A DNA stretch of 64,000 nucleotides, taken from Sipunculus nudus. Taxonomy: Eukaryota; Annelida; Sipuncula; Golfingiida; Sipunculidae. The notes beneath the pieces are model-generated. The model searched no databases. It was not told the DNA's origin and worked only from the letters and a program-made list of their open reading frames with translations. The stretch lies in NCBI GenBank assembly GCA_026874595.1, contig CM049313.1, forward strand, positions 46,446,159-46,510,158. The letters run 5' to 3'. Of this stretch, positions 1 to 15,300 are shown piece after piece (within the stretch, counting starts at the first letter, position 1; the number at the start of each line of letters is the position of its first letter). The translations under genes and the position numbers were made by a program.

Positions 1-304
1 ACTGATAAAACAAATGTTTCTAATCAAAGTGTTAACACATAGGCCTACATATTTTTATGGATATTAAAAAAAAATATGTTAAATACAAAATGAAGAGAAT
101 TAATGTATTAAATACAGTAAAATGCTATATGGCCATAAACCTGGGAATGTGTCTCATTCCTTGAAAAGAAATCATGCATGATTTACTAATAAGACTTTGA
201 TGACAGCAGTAAAAGAACACAACAATCTCAATCAGCAAAGAGCCTCTCATATGGTCTGTATTTATGCCCTAGGGTGACATAACAAGAAAATTCTAGAACT
301 CTAC

Positions 305-339
305 AGAGTTTCATATGGTGTCCACCTCTGGGAGTCATG
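305..339 (-). CDS. CCDC87: Possible CCDC87-like exon 22
   Basis: A phase-0 segment encoding HDSQRWTPYETL between a weak acceptor (ATTGTCAG) and a donor GTAGAG. Read without the donor it meets a stop at once (CTG TAG), so it could also be the gene's last codons. Only 35 bases support it. Confidence 0.35.
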
Positions 340-3300
340 CTGACAATTTCAGAGTATTACTTCTTGACGGTAAATCAGCTAATTCTAAAAATACTGAAGG
401 AGTCTTCATATTTTCAAAAGAGATTATTCATACATAATCAAAAGTATGTGCATGCATTTTCAGTTTTTTTTATATCAATTACACTAATGGTGATCTTAAA
501 ATGTAGTGAATATTAAAGCAACTGAATTTTTAAAGAAAAGAATCAGAGCAAACATAAAGGTGTAACGTGACCAATTTATGTTGATAATTTGTAAAAATTT
601 GTGTCGCACCTGAGGTTCAAACTGTGGACGTCCCTTTGTATCCTTTGGTGGGCTGACAGGACTGCAAAGGAATGTCACAGATTTAATTAATAAACAAATA
701 CCAAGAACTATCTAAAAAAAATATTTGGATGTCTATTTACACTGAAAATAGCATGGTCACAATAAGAATCTTATTTTAAAATATCTGCAAACAAGTACTG
801 TATAAACATTGATATTACTTCCCTTGTAAAAAATTCAATCCTGTTTGATTTAAAAACAGATTGTCATTTTTTAGAGAGATGAGACTGCTGAATTCCTTAT
901 ACAAACACTTTATTATTTAATAATTAATTGCTTTTTATGGCCTGTTGTTTCATGGATTGAAGGTGCCTCCTACTGAAATTGGATGAAGAAAACCATATGA
1001 TAAAGGTGACTCAGATAACTAGTCTGCTGAAAGCCTGGGTTCATGTGCATATGGCTGGGAATGATCTATAAATCATAAGCTGGTGAATTCAGTTATTCAA
1101 ATGTGGTTTCTGAATACCTATTATAGAACAAGAGCACTGCAAACATACATAATACGCCCATTGTGTATTTGGTGACCTCTGACCTTATTAAATATGCGTT
1201 AATTTTGATGAGAAGGTAATTCAGGTGAAAAACTCTATTGGTAAATATGCGAGATTCATAAAAATCCATTGAATTTTTGGTAAGTCACTAAGGTGCCTCT
1301 AAATTGGGTGACCTTTGATCTCATTAAATATGCACGGATTTTGCTGGATATCGAACTTAGGAGAGATATTTTACTATTTAACATTTCTGATGAGGTTAAT
1401 AAAAATCCTTTATATTCTTCATAAGTTATTATGACAACACCAAATAGCTCATGACCTAAATTTATAATCATGGATGTTGCCCATAATCGAAACCAGGTGA
1501 GATAATCTGTTGGTTAGTGGTTATGGTGAGTTTTGTGAAAATCCTTCAAAGCCCCGGTAAGTTATCGCAGAGACACTACAAGTTAACGGGCGGACAGTGG
1601 GTATACCATAATACTTCTGTCATATGAGGGGCGTATAATAAATTACATTTATAGTTATAAAATTTCCTCAGAAGGTTTCCACATAGTTCAGTTTTAAATC
1701 ATAATGACGCAATGGTGGTGCCAATGAAGTACACTCACGTTTTTGCCCATCCTCGGTGGTCCTGCTGCCCCCAGGGTGGGTCATCAGACTTATTTAGTTT
1801 CTTATTAATAATACGATCTGACTTCTTCCGTGATAGAGTGGATGATGCCAGGATGCCAGTCAAATTAACTGCATCTGCTGTTGGTTCAACAATGTCATCC
1901 TGAAAGATGTTATACCAGTTGATGCATTCAGAGTGACATAAATAAGTACTCAAAAGCACTCAAAATAACACATCTGCACATATATTTGCAATTTGGCATA
2001 CCTTACTTCCTAAACTGAATTCTGTATCTCATTTTCCAAACAAAGGAAGATGCATTAAATCAGTATGATGAACAATGAAAAACTGAGATTCTTTTGGACT
2101 TTACCAGTTTTATAATATTTAAATAAAATCAGTTTATTTTCCAGTAGGTACTACACAGTAACATATAGTTAAAAACATCTACAGTGGAACCCCACTTTGC
2201 GACCACCCCCACAATTACAACCACTTTCTGTGGTCCCGTTTATACAATCCAGGTAACTCAGAATTTCACAAAAACGACCACCTTAAAATTACGACCACTT
2301 TGGTCATTTCCCAAGATGGTCATAATTGTGGGGTTCCACTGTACATGTTATAAATACACCCAAGATAAAATATACTTAGTCTTGTTATACATGGGAAAAA
2401 TATGCAACTCATATGGACAAATATTTTGACTCCCAACAATCCCATGATTTAAGTAAACTCCAGTATACAATGTCTAAATTTAACTAAATATAAAGCCTTT
2501 CACAAAATTTTCCCCATTTGAGTGTACCCCTTCAGTACAGAGACCTACATTCTCAAGATGCAGGTGATCTGATGGAACGGTCTTCATGATTTCTTTGTAA
2601 ACCTCAGAGATCTCATCTCCCAGGAATAAATTACTGTCCATGTTCTTCACTGTTACTGGGTCAATCTGAAAAATAGAGAATAAATGTAAGGAATATCAAA
2701 TTAAAGATGAACACAGTAGAAAATTTAAAGCAGACGCTGTTGTTTAGTCCAAATACTACTGTTGCCATGAAAATTCAGTTTATATTGGCATTAGTTTCAA
2801 TTTAGATAAATATTTTTATTTAAAAGAAAAACATGCAGCTTACCTCGTCAATAAGATCATTATACACAAATTAATTTAATTTAAAATAAAAACATATAAC
2901 TTACCTCATCGATAAGATCATCATACACAAATTAATAAATTTAAAAGAAAAATGTAACTTACCTCGTCAATAAGATCATTATACACAAATTAATTAATTT
3001 ACAAGAAAAACATATTACCTACCTCATCAATAAGATCATTATATACAGTGGAATGTTTGGCCAAGGTCAACGAGGACATGCAAACTCGTTCTGAGACTCT
3101 GATATCACAAGTGCGAGCCATAAACTGAAAGTGGAAAAATAAAGAACATGATTACTGGCATAAAGCAAATGGATACAAAAACTGTGAAAAAATGGCTGCT
3201 GTATGTACATTAAAAAGAATGAGCAAAATGATTTTTTGCAGTATCTTAGAATTTTTATGTACAAAATAAAGTGAAAAAAAAATTGTATATGTGAATAAAA

Positions 3301-6300
3301 GTTTATCAGGTAATAAAAATATTGCAATCATATTTTACTCATGTAATCCTTAATTAACGTGCACTTTGTAACAAATAATTTGATTCTCTATACTTTTTAG
3401 CTGGGTTTGATGGGTTGACTATTAATTATAAATTCTGAGCTACATGAACAGAATGGCCACCTGATTGGGTAGTTTTGTGGACACTGTTGCAGGCTGAGGG
3501 TGTGTTGGCTCCCTGATCTCCACTCTGAAATACAATTTTATAAGATATTTAACAAAACACAGCAAATTCTTTGAGATTATTTATGATTCTGTTACCACAA
3601 GGCACATTTTCTCATTGTTATGAGGTGTTCTAAATATCATCATGAAATATAAAAACAAGTGACCCATGGGTCATGATGCTCAGCCGACTGGCATTTAGAC
3701 AATATGTCCTTGCACAGCAAACAAATTAAGATTATGTAGGTGGCATCATAGTTCATGCATATTAGCTGAAGTTCATCAAGACCCATAAGCACATCAAATC
3801 TGATGACAATCCATCCAGCTGTTCCTGACAAATCTGGAAATTTGTGTGTATTTTGCATTATTTCTGGGGTGCTCAACCATGACCTGTTACTCAGATAATA
3901 TAGGTCACAGTGACCTCAGTCAGGTTTCTGAGGAGAACTTTGAGGAACTCTCAGGATGTCAAGTATGAAGATTCTAGGTCAAATGGTTATGATTTGTGCC
4001 CTGCTTTGGTATCAAATTTTCAATTATTCTGAGGGGTGCTTATAAGCCCAATAACTTGGAGAATATGGGTAATAGAGACCTTATTTCAGGTTTCCAAGAA
4101 GACTTTTCATGGACCTCCCTGGTTGTCAAAATAAAAGATTCTAGGTCAAATGGTTATGATTTGTGCCCTGCTTTAGTATCAAATTTTCAATTATTCTGAG
4201 GGGTGCTTATACCCTCCATAGCTTGGAGAATATGGGTAATAGAAACCTAGTTTCAGGTTTCCACGAAGACTCTTCATGGACCTCCCTTGTTGTCAAAATA
4301 GAAGATTCTAGGTCCAATGGTTATGATTTGTGCCCTCCTTTGGTATCAAATTTTTAATTATTCTTGGGGGTACTTATAAGCCCCGTAGCTTGGAAAATAT
4401 ATGTAACAGAGACCTAATTTCAGGTTTCCAAGAAGACTTTTCATGGACCTCCCTGAATATCAAGTAAGAAGATTCTAGGTCCAGTAATTACGATTTGTGC
4501 CCTGTTAACAGAAGATCGCATCTATTAAAGTCTCAATAATAGAGAAAAATTGTAAAAAATAAAAAAATACAGGTGGCGCCACAAGTCTGCAGAAACTGAT
4601 GAAACACTTCTTGACCAATATTCATGTAAAGAATCATGGTGATTCATGAATAAGTTGTTCAGATACTTGAGCTTTTGTATCAAATTTTGCATTATTCTGG
4701 GGGGATACTTCAAACCCCCATAGCTCTGAGGTTAAGGGTAACAGAGACCTAATTTTAGGTTTCATAGGAGACTTTTCATGTGCATCCCTGCATGTCAAGT
4801 AAGAAGATTCTAGGTCCATTCATTACTAATTGTGCCCTGTTATGATCGCACCTTTTAAGGTCTCAAAAATAGAGAAAAAAAATCATTAAAAAAAATTTAA
4901 AAAAATACGGGTGGCAGCACTAGTCTGCAGAAACTGATGAATCACTCTGTGATCAATATCCATGCAAAAATCATGATGATCAATGCTTTAGTGTTCAGAT
5001 ACTTGAGTTTTTGTATCAAATTTTCCATTATTCTGGGAGGGTCCTTCAGATCCTAATAGCTCAAAGAATATTGGTAACAGAGACCTAATTCCAGGTTTCA
5101 AAGGAGATTTTTCATGGGCCGCCCTGCATGTCAAGATAAAGATTATAGGTCCAGTCGTTACAATTTGTGCCCTGTTAACAGATGAATGTATCTTTTAATG
5201 TCTAAAAAAATAGAGAAAAAAGTTGTAATAAATCGAAAAAATACAGGGGGCACCACTAGTCTGAAGAAACTGCTGAAACACTCCATGATCAATATATATG
5301 CAAAGAATCATGGTGATCAATGCCTTAGTTGTTCAGATACTTGAGTTTTTGTATAAAATTTTCCATTATTCTGGGGGAGGGGGGGTACCTCAGAGCCTTA
5401 TAGCTCAAAGAATATGGGTAACAGAGACCTAATTCAAGGTTTCAAAGGAGATTTTTCATTGGCCTCCCTGCATGTAAAGATAGAAGATTCTAGGTCCAGC
5501 CGTTACAATTTGTGCCCTGTTAACAGATGACCGCATCTTTTAAGGTCTCAAAAATAGATAAAAAAAAGTTGTAAAAAATAAAAAAAATACAGGTGGCACC
5601 ACTAGTCTGCAGAAACTGATAAAAGACTCCATGATCAATATCCATGCAAAGAATCATGGTAATCAATGCATTAGTTGTTCAGATACTTGAGTTTTTGTGT
5701 CAAATTTTTCATTATTCTTGGGGGTACTTCGGAGCCCCATAGCTGGAAGAATATGGGTAACAGAGACCTAATTCTAGTTTTCCAAGAGGATTTTTCATCG
5801 ACCTCTCTGGACGTAAAGTTAAAAGATTCCAGGTCCAGCGGTTACGATTTGTGCCCTGTTAACAGACAGACGAAGGACAAGGAGTGACTGCTAAAGCTTA
5901 GATGACTTACAGTCAGCTGAGCTGAAAAGGCTTGAAAACATACATGCATTCAGTGCTGTGTATATTTATAATGATAAAACATTCATCATAGTTTATCAGA
6001 TGGCTAAAATGTGCCATGTACAGGTACATAACATTAGTAATTTTGCAGTAGTATTAATTCTAAAACAAAATACCATTTTAATGACTTAGCTAAGGATACT
6101 TATGCTTATAACTCAAACTGCAATTTTTTTAATATCTGCCATGGGCTCTAACAAAAAAAGTAGCTGCCAGCTTTTCACTTAATAAAAATAACATCAGGAT
6201 GACATATGTCAAGTCAAAGCTGAGACATTTACAGGGTATACAGTAGAACCTGTCTAATGCGACCACCTAAGGGACTGGGCTAAGTGGTCGTAATAGACAG

Positions 6301-9300
6301 GTGGTCATATTTGACAGGTTCTGAACATTTAGGAACTGCACAAATCTAGCTGACATGTATGACGGAAATATACATATCAAACCATCTTTATGACTATTAA
6401 TAAAAACATGTTTGAAGAAGGGAACGATCTTGGTGTTACATGTATTTTGTAATTGCACACAAATATACATGTACTTATCTGTGTAATATGATGTTATGCA
6501 GTGAATAGATCATAGACAGATCACAGAGGCACAGATGAAGATTAACTTTGGGGTACCTCCATTCATTTTGATTAATAGGTAAGCAAATCACGCTGCCTGC
6601 CTGGGGCTCCAGGCCCAGGGTCCCAATAATCACCAGTCTGTGCTCCGTACACACGCACACCAGTAAAACAAACAGCAGCGGTGCAAGTGACCGCAACTTC
6701 ATGCATGGTCAATCAACTGACTGGTCAGCGCTGGTCAGTGAGTAGCACAAAGAGTGCCCCCATTAGGCAGGTCAATTAATTAGTAATGTCATTTTGATCA
6801 GGAAAAACTGCCCCTAATCCGTTATAGCCAGGTGGTCGTATTTCACAGGTTTTATCTATAGATAATATTTATTAGAATTAATATTATAAGTAATTTCAAA
6901 AGGGACTGGTCATAATAGCCAGGTGCCCGCATTTCAAGGTGGTCGTTCAGACAGGTTGGACTGAGATCATTTAATGGAAAACACAAGTAAAGATGGATAG
7001 TTCACTGAATTTAAGTGTAATTTTTACATCTACACATTAGCTCAGAGTGACCTAATATTTGCTCCATGCTGAGATTTCCATATTGGAACCGTTTAGCCAG
7101 AACATGTGATGTACCTGTATTCTTTCAAAGAAAGACTGTGAATAGATGGGCTACTCTGTATGGCATTTTCTGTATCTCACCAGGCAAAGTTAGCTCAGCC
7201 CTGAAAAGACTGACTTTCAAGTAAATGGCTGTACAATTATCTTAATGCGAGATGACCTACTTCTGCTGTTCCCGTAACCGCTCCTCCTGTTCTTTCAGCT
7301 TCTTCATCTGCTGCTGCAGCTCTTCTTTCTTCCCATCATGCTTTGCACTACGTGTCAATGCCTGTCAACCACAGAAAGTAACACAGACTCCTTACCACAT
7401 GTGTATAGATAACATGAACACTTGCACACCTTATCATCCATGCTCTGTTCAACTAATATCATAGACAAACTAACAAAGCCCTGAAAAATGAATTTCTTCA
7501 AGGAATTTCAACTCTCAGCTGAGCCTAATAGATTAATTAACAATTAAATTGTTTCAAAATTAAAGTCAATCCGCCATACTAGAAAATAATATGAGGTCAG
7601 AATGGTCTAGCATAGGACTTCCCCCATGCAGTGGCTGCAATATGCCTGATACACTTGATTACTGACCAAGTGCTTTAAGTCTCATAACAAGTGCTGACAG
7701 AAGAAAGTCCCTATACAGTCACACAGACCTGTATGAGTGGAGGCAGATCTTCACCCTCCTTTTTATCCAACTGAGTCTCTTTTGGTGATGCCACCAACTG
7801 ATGCAGATCCTCACGTGCCGCAGAAGCTTCAGATTTGCTCGTGGATTCTTCAGGCTGTAATATACACAAACATAATATACTGATCTAAATTTAAGGGTAT
7901 ATCAAATAAAAGAAAAGCTACAATTACAGATGGCTCTGAAAGAATCAATTAATATGAGTATCAATGGCTCTACATTGCACAATAAACATAAATATAAAGA
8001 GCAAGCGTGCATTACATATTCATATATTAAACTCCTGCTTGAAGAAAATCCCACTGTCATGAACATATCAAAATGATGATTCCTATGTTTAGGTATTTTA
8101 AGTCTAAAATGACCAATACACTAACACCATAACTTCAGTGGTTATGATTTGTCCATATTTATGGGGTTTTACAGTATGTTGTTATTATACTGTTTGAGTC
8201 TTACAACTTGATGATCACTAAATACCTTTCTAGCTGATGTGCTGGAGTATGGAATGACATCTGTGCTTGCTGAGGTCTGTCGTCCTTTGTTGAGCTCTGA
8301 TTGGTCAATACTAAGCTCCTCAAGGAGTGTCTCACCGACTTGAAGCAAGGGCACAGACTCACACTTCTGTATGAACAAAGGGCATAAATAGCAAAAAAGC
8401 TTCCTTCTAAGCAGCATCATCATCATAGCTTGAATCACCATAATCCTCAAAAGGAATATTATGACATTTTTATAATCATTGTCATCATCACTGTTATAAC
8501 CTTAATGACAGCTCTTCCAAGCTCATGCATACAAGACACCTGAGGGGTCCATACCACAGAAGGGTTTCATAGACCAGAGATTCAACAAATTTCATAATTC
8601 TCTGATTGTGTGACTGAAAGCCAGCAGTGAGTTTACTCAGTCACTAGTCCTACATATACATTGTCTATTTTGCCTCATTAACTCTCTCTCCCTTCATGTG
8701 AAAATGTTTTGCAATACCAACACCCATAAACACATGAAGCCAGTTCTCTAAAAAATGACATCTTTTACAAATTACAGGATAAAAGAAAAAAATATTAACA
8801 GATGGAAATGTATACTCATTACTCACCCTTATTGGAACCCCTTCTGTACTGCCAACAGTGCTTGGGCTTCTGAAATATTTAAGTACTGGACAATGCTTCA
8901 TGACCAACAAACAGCATATAATATGTATAAATGAAGATTATCGTCTGTGTACTACATTTAATTTATCTCAGGTACACACTAAGCCAATAAACTGTTCATT
9001 GTAGGTGTCTCTCATTCGAAAAATATAAACTGATGTTAAAATGGTGTCTAAGGCTGCCATTCCCATTTTCTCAGTGCACCATTTTTGTGTTCGCTTAGAT
9101 ATGTCATGGCGTCACTTTGGTAAGATTAAATACTTGGCCACAATTAACACTGTACTGCACTGTGCTGCCCTGTGAAAAAAAAAGCAAGTACCTTAATTTC
9201 AAAACCCCTCAACTGTCTTAATCAATCACTGCACTGCTGCACTCTGTGCAGTGCCGCACAGAAATTTCATAAAAGTCCTGTTTTTTTTTCTACTTTGCAA

Positions 9301-12300
9301 TTTGTTTTTTTCTACTCTCCTGCTGCTACCTGTCTGTCTGTGTGTGTCTGTGTGTCTGTGTGTGTCTTGTCTTTACCTACCTTGCACTGTGACTGTCCTG
9401 CTGCTGGCTGGGGATGCTGCTTGAGGCTGGTGAGCTTGACACCTGAGGCAGGTCAGACAAGATACCGAGCAGTTTGTGTGTCTCCAAAGCTGGCATCTGT
9501 TGCTTCATCTGTTCATTAAACAAAATAACTAATTATATGTACTGATTACGCTTTAAAATCAAATAAACTTACACCAAGTTATAGAGCTGCTATTCTTGGT
9601 AGAAGAAGTATAAAACATTTTTATTAAACAAGTGACCCATGGGTCATGACGCTCAGCTGACTGGGAAGAGATTCGCAAAAGGAAATTTTATCATTAGATT
9701 GGTAGTATATACCCATTCAACTGAAGCATCAAACAGATTAACCAACAGGCCAAGATTTAGTCTGTTTTTATATATCTCAAAAATAGAGAAAAATGTGTAA
9801 ACTTTAAAAACTAGAATACGGGTAACCGACAAGTGACTACATGTATCTGCCAAAATCGGATAGTGAGGCATGGATTGAGTGGCAAGGGGAAATAGAGTGA
9901 GGTATGTTGCATATTAGCATGGATGTCTGCAGCCTTAATGTGTATGTAGGTTGTGCCACCTACCACAAATCCAGAAAGCTGTCCAAATTGTATACACCTG
10001 CAAAATTTTAGGCAGAAAAGTCAAACCACTACATGTATATGAGCCATTTTTGCCCATGGCAGACAAACAGACAAACACTGTGCAAAAATCTTTGCAGGTA
10101 ACCCCTCCAGTTTTGTGTATGATAAAGACCTATGTGAGATCTAAACACATGCACAATTTTGGCCCAATCGGTCAAATGGTTCCTGAGATATGAGCTTGGA
10201 TGTGTGCAGCGTTAACTAGAATGTAGGTGGCGCCACCTGTCATAAAATCAAGAAAGCTGTCCATGATGTATAAACCTGCAAAATTTTAGGCAGTTATGTC
10301 GAACCACTACAGAGAAATGAGTGATTTTAGGCCACGGCAGACTAACAGACAGACGCTGTGCAAACATTGTTACAGGTGGCGCCACCATTTTTTGTGTATG
10401 TTACAGAGCTATCAAAGGGCTACATTTGTATAAATTTTATTTCCTGATCCGTCAAACGGTTCCCAAGATATAAGCTTGGATGTCATCAGCGTGAACGTGA
10501 ACGTAGGTGGCGCCACCTGTCATAAAATCAAGAAAGCTATCCTGGATGTATACGCATGACGAATTTCAGGTGAATTAGTCAATTCACTGCAGAGATATGA
10601 GTGATTTTAACCCAAGGCAGATGAACAGATGGACACTGTGCAAACATGGTTACAGGTGGCGCCACCATTTTTTGTGTATGTTATAAAGCAATCCAAGGGC
10701 TACATTTGTATCAATTTTATTTCCTGATCGGTCAAACAGTTCCCGAGATATTAGGGTTTATGAGTGGAAACAGACCCACAAATGGACACTGGATAGAGAG
10801 GAAAGGTCAGAGGTCAACGCAAATTGCTTAGGCACCAGTTCACATGTGACCCAATAATAGGTGTAAGTTTGGGAAAAATCAGTCCATTAGTCTCCGAGGA
10901 GCTCTCTGGAAACGAACGCCGCCGCGGGGGAGGAACTCGGTCAAAAACATAGTATCCGCAAAACTTCGTTTTGGCGGATACAAAAATACAGGTGGCTCCA
11001 CCAGTCTGCAAAAACTAATAAAAACACTTAATGGTCAATATCCATGCAAAAAATCATGGTGATCTCTGCATTAGTTGTTCAGATACTTCAGTTTTTGTAT
11101 CAAATTGTCCATTATTCTGAGGGATACTTCGGAGTCCTATAGCTTGAAGGATATGGGTAACAGAGACCTAATTTCAAGTTTCCACAGGCACCTTTCATGG
11201 GCCTCCTTGCATGACAAGAATGAAGATTCTAGGTCCAGTTGTTGCGATTTGTACCCTGTTGACAGATAACCACATCTTTAAAGGTCTCAAAAAAAAGAAA
11301 AAAATTCGTAAAAATTTGAAAAAAAATAGAGGTGGCACACCCAGTCTGCAGAAACTGATGGAACAGCTCATGATCAATATGTATGCTGAAAATCATGACC
11401 ATCAGTGTTGTAGTTATTGAAATACTGCAGTTTTTGTATCAAATTTTCCATTATTCTGGGGGGGGGGGGGGTATTTTGGACCCATACAGCTTAAAGAATA
11501 TGGGTAACAGAGACCTAATTTCAAGTTTCCATGGAGACTTTTCATGGGTCTCCCTGTGTGTCAAGAATGAAGATTCTTGGTCCAGTTTTTATGATTTGTG
11601 CCCTGTTAACAGATGTTCATATCTTTAAAGGTCTCAAAAATACAGAAAAATTTCGTAAAAAAAACCGAACAAATACAGGTGGTGCCACCAGTCTGCAGAA
11701 ACTTATGAAACACTCCATGATCAATATCCATGCAAACAATTATGGTTATCTCTGCATTAGTTGTTCAGATACTTTAGCTTTTGTAACAAATTTTCCATTA
11801 TTCTGAGCTGTACTTTGGAGTGCCATAGCTCAAAGGATATGGGTAACAGAGACCAAATTTCAGGTTTCCATGGAGACTTATCATGGGTCTCCCTGTGTGT
11901 CAAGAACGAAGATTCTAGGTCCAGTCGTTACGATTTGTACCCTGTTGACAGATAACTACATCCTTAAAGGTCTCAAAAATGGAGAAAACAATTCGTGAAC
12001 ATTGAAAAATACAGGTGGCGCCACCAGTCTGCACAAACTGATGAAACATCTCATGATCAATATGTATGTCGAAAATCATGACCATCAGTGATGTAGTTAA
12101 TGAGATATTGAAGTTTTTGTATGAAATTTTTGACTATTCTGGGGGGTAATTTTGGGCCCCATAGCTCAAGGGATATGGGTAACAGAGACCTAATTTCTGG
12201 TTTCCATGGAGACTTTTCATAGGTCTCTCAGTGTGTCGAAAATGAAGATTCTAGGTCCAGTCGTTACGATTTGTGCCACGCTAACAGATGACAGCATCCT

Positions 12301-15300
12301 CAAAGGTCTCAAAAATAGAGGAAAAAATCGTAAAAAATCAAACAGTACAGGTGGTGCCACCAGTCTGCAGGAAGTGATGTAACATCTCATGATCAATATG
12401 TATGCCAAAAATGAAGACCATCAGTGATGTAGTTATTGAAATATTGAAGTTTTTGTATGAAATTTTTTACTATTCTGGGGGGTACTTTGGGGCCCCATAG
12501 CTCGAAGGATATGGGTAACAGAGACCTAATTTCTGGTTTCCAAGGAGATTTTTCATGGACCTCTCAGTGTGTCAAGAATTAAGATTCTAAGTCCAGTCTT
12601 TATGATTTGTGCCTTGTTAACAGATGTTCACATTTTTAAAGGTCTCAAAAATAGAGAAAAAAATCGTAAAAAATCGAAAAATACAGGTGGCGCCACCATT
12701 CTGCAGGAATAATGTAACATCTCATGATCAATATGTATGCCAAAAATCATGACCATCAGTCAAGTAGTTAATGAGATATTGAAGTTTTTGTATGAAATTT
12801 TTTACTTTTCTGGGGGGTACTTTGGGGCCACATAGCTCGAAGGATATGGGTAACAGAGACCTAATTTCTGGTTTCCAAGGAGATTTTTTATGGACCTCTC
12901 AGAATCCCAAGTTACAAGGTTCTAGGTCCAGCGGTTACGATTTGTGCCTGGTTAACGGACGGACAGACGGACAGACGGACGACGGACAAAGAGTGATCGC
13001 TAAAGCTCAGATGACTTTCAGTCAGCTGAGCTAAAAATGGTACCATGGTCCTCCGTATTATATCTCCAAAGGCAAGGTGCCCATATCACAGAGGTTAAAT
13101 GACCACTCAATGTTACTACTAGGTGGCACTGATGATCAGCTCAGGTATTACTGTAACCTGTATGTCATAATATTTTAAAGTATAAAGACTGTTCTCTAAG
13201 ACATTGTTTTAACAGACAGCATGAACATTTTGCAAGGAATGTCTTCGTTTACTTTGAATTAATTAGATCAAAACCTCATTCTTTCATTGCAACTAAACTT
13301 TTGGCAAGGAGCAGCGAGTCATTAGATTTGACAAAATTTCAGTATTGATTATTCCTATTTTGAAAGGATCATGCTAACCTACACTGTTCACTGATCTCAC
13401 CTACCTGTCTGATATGTTCAGCAGTACTCAAGAGCTTTTTTCTACGGGATCCTGTGTCTGGGCGTGCTGCTTCTAACTGAAATTGTCAAAACAGTTAAAT
13501 CAAGAAACATTTAATAAATTTTAAGATAAAGTTAAATCAAAATTGTAATTTCATATTCTTTGACTCCACTTCCATGAAATAATTATTAATATTTTATGCA
13601 TTCATGGGTAGAGTATGGTTCCTTTAATTGTGTTGATAGATTTGTACACAGGATGTACATAGCAACACGCACTCATACACATGCACATCAATGTATATGT
13701 ACTACATTAGCAAAAATTCCAATTTATAAGTTTCCAGGTATCCGGCCAATAGTTTGAACATAAACATGAATAAACTGTTTTGTGCAGTTAAACTTATGTG
13801 ACCATTTCTTGAAACAGCACATACTGGTAAGTGAAATAAGTTAAACAATATATGCTATTAACACAGATCCAAACAGAGAATTATAAACAGTGTATGTATT
13901 GAAATTACTGCTATATTTATATGAGAACCAGTATAAGTTAATCATGCACACACACACACACACATCACACACACACACACACCATTCCATGCAGAAAATA
14001 CTGAATTTTTATTATAAAAAATGTTTAATGTGCAGGTTTGGGGTAAAATGTTAGCTTAGAGCATGCTGTGTTCTTTTAAAAAGTACACTTGTTAGTAACT
14101 ATAGGTAAATGCTGGTCTACATTTGAGTTCAGTAATACTAAACTTGATGCAATAAATAAATATTTGAATAAGTAAAAGTGCAGCACAATGAATTTACGCA
14201 TAATGAGAGCACAGGGCTGAAGTCCCAGACTACAGCAACCTGTAGCTGCTTGATAAAACAAAACATCCTCAGTCAGTCAGTCAGCACGATGTATTCAAAA
14301 TACTGTATGTACCTGTGTATAAACCTATATCATGTATAAGACAAGTGTCAATTTTAAGGTATAAACAGTAATAAAGAGTCGCAGTTTTGACTATATTTGG
14401 ACTAAATTCAAAATCAATCCAAAGGCTGTTTCTGAAGAATATTAGGCAAAATAAAGTATATATCATTTTAAACCTGGTTTCTAATGGTATATGTATTTAT
14501 GAAATTCACATTAATTTCATATAATATTTAATCATTCTTGAAAAATTAAAATGTATAAGTGGTACACAATTTTAAGTAACCAGTAAGTTACAGTAACAGC
14601 AAACCATTTTTTCATGGGCTAAAATCAAACTACATTATACTATCACAAAACAAGTTTTTTCCCTGTATGATTTTTTTAACTCAAAGTTGAATTTTAAAAT
14701 TTTGAGTAAATAAAAGATTTTACTCTCATTTTAAAAATTTAAAATGTTCAAAACTGTTCAAATTTCATATGAAAATGAATGTGTATTTAAAAAATACATA
14801 ATCCATCAGAAAAAGCTGGACATCAGGTTTAAAATATATACTTCATGGATCAAATATTACTTTTAAATGACTTTTGGGCCAATTTTTAAGAGGTTTTTGC
14901 CAGCAATGTTACATTAAACAAATACTGGTATGCATAGCAGACTACACTTTAAGTTGAATAATGATTATTTAAACTATTATATATCAAAATGTGCATGACT
15001 GACCACTGTAAGTAGTATCACTAGTGTATAAAACACATACTGACAAGGACAAATTATACCTGTACCATTAAATAAACAACCACAACATTCACAAAAACTG
15101 TTTAAGCACCAAACAAATAAAAACATACTTGACTGTATATATAGTATTTATATAAATATCTAACAAGCTGGAATGAAACAAAAGTACAAAGTGATCCCAC
15201 CAATAAACACTGCATATTCTTGTGCACTTGATGTTACTATCACCAAAACAATATGTACATGCATGACTTGGGATGTCAAAGTTTATGATGTGCATGACTT

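Noticed and set aside
9172-9519. 115-codon plus-strand frame over 9.2-9.5 kb
   Set aside because: It is antisense to CCDC87-like exon 12 and contains a TGTCTGTG repeat; no independent evidence.
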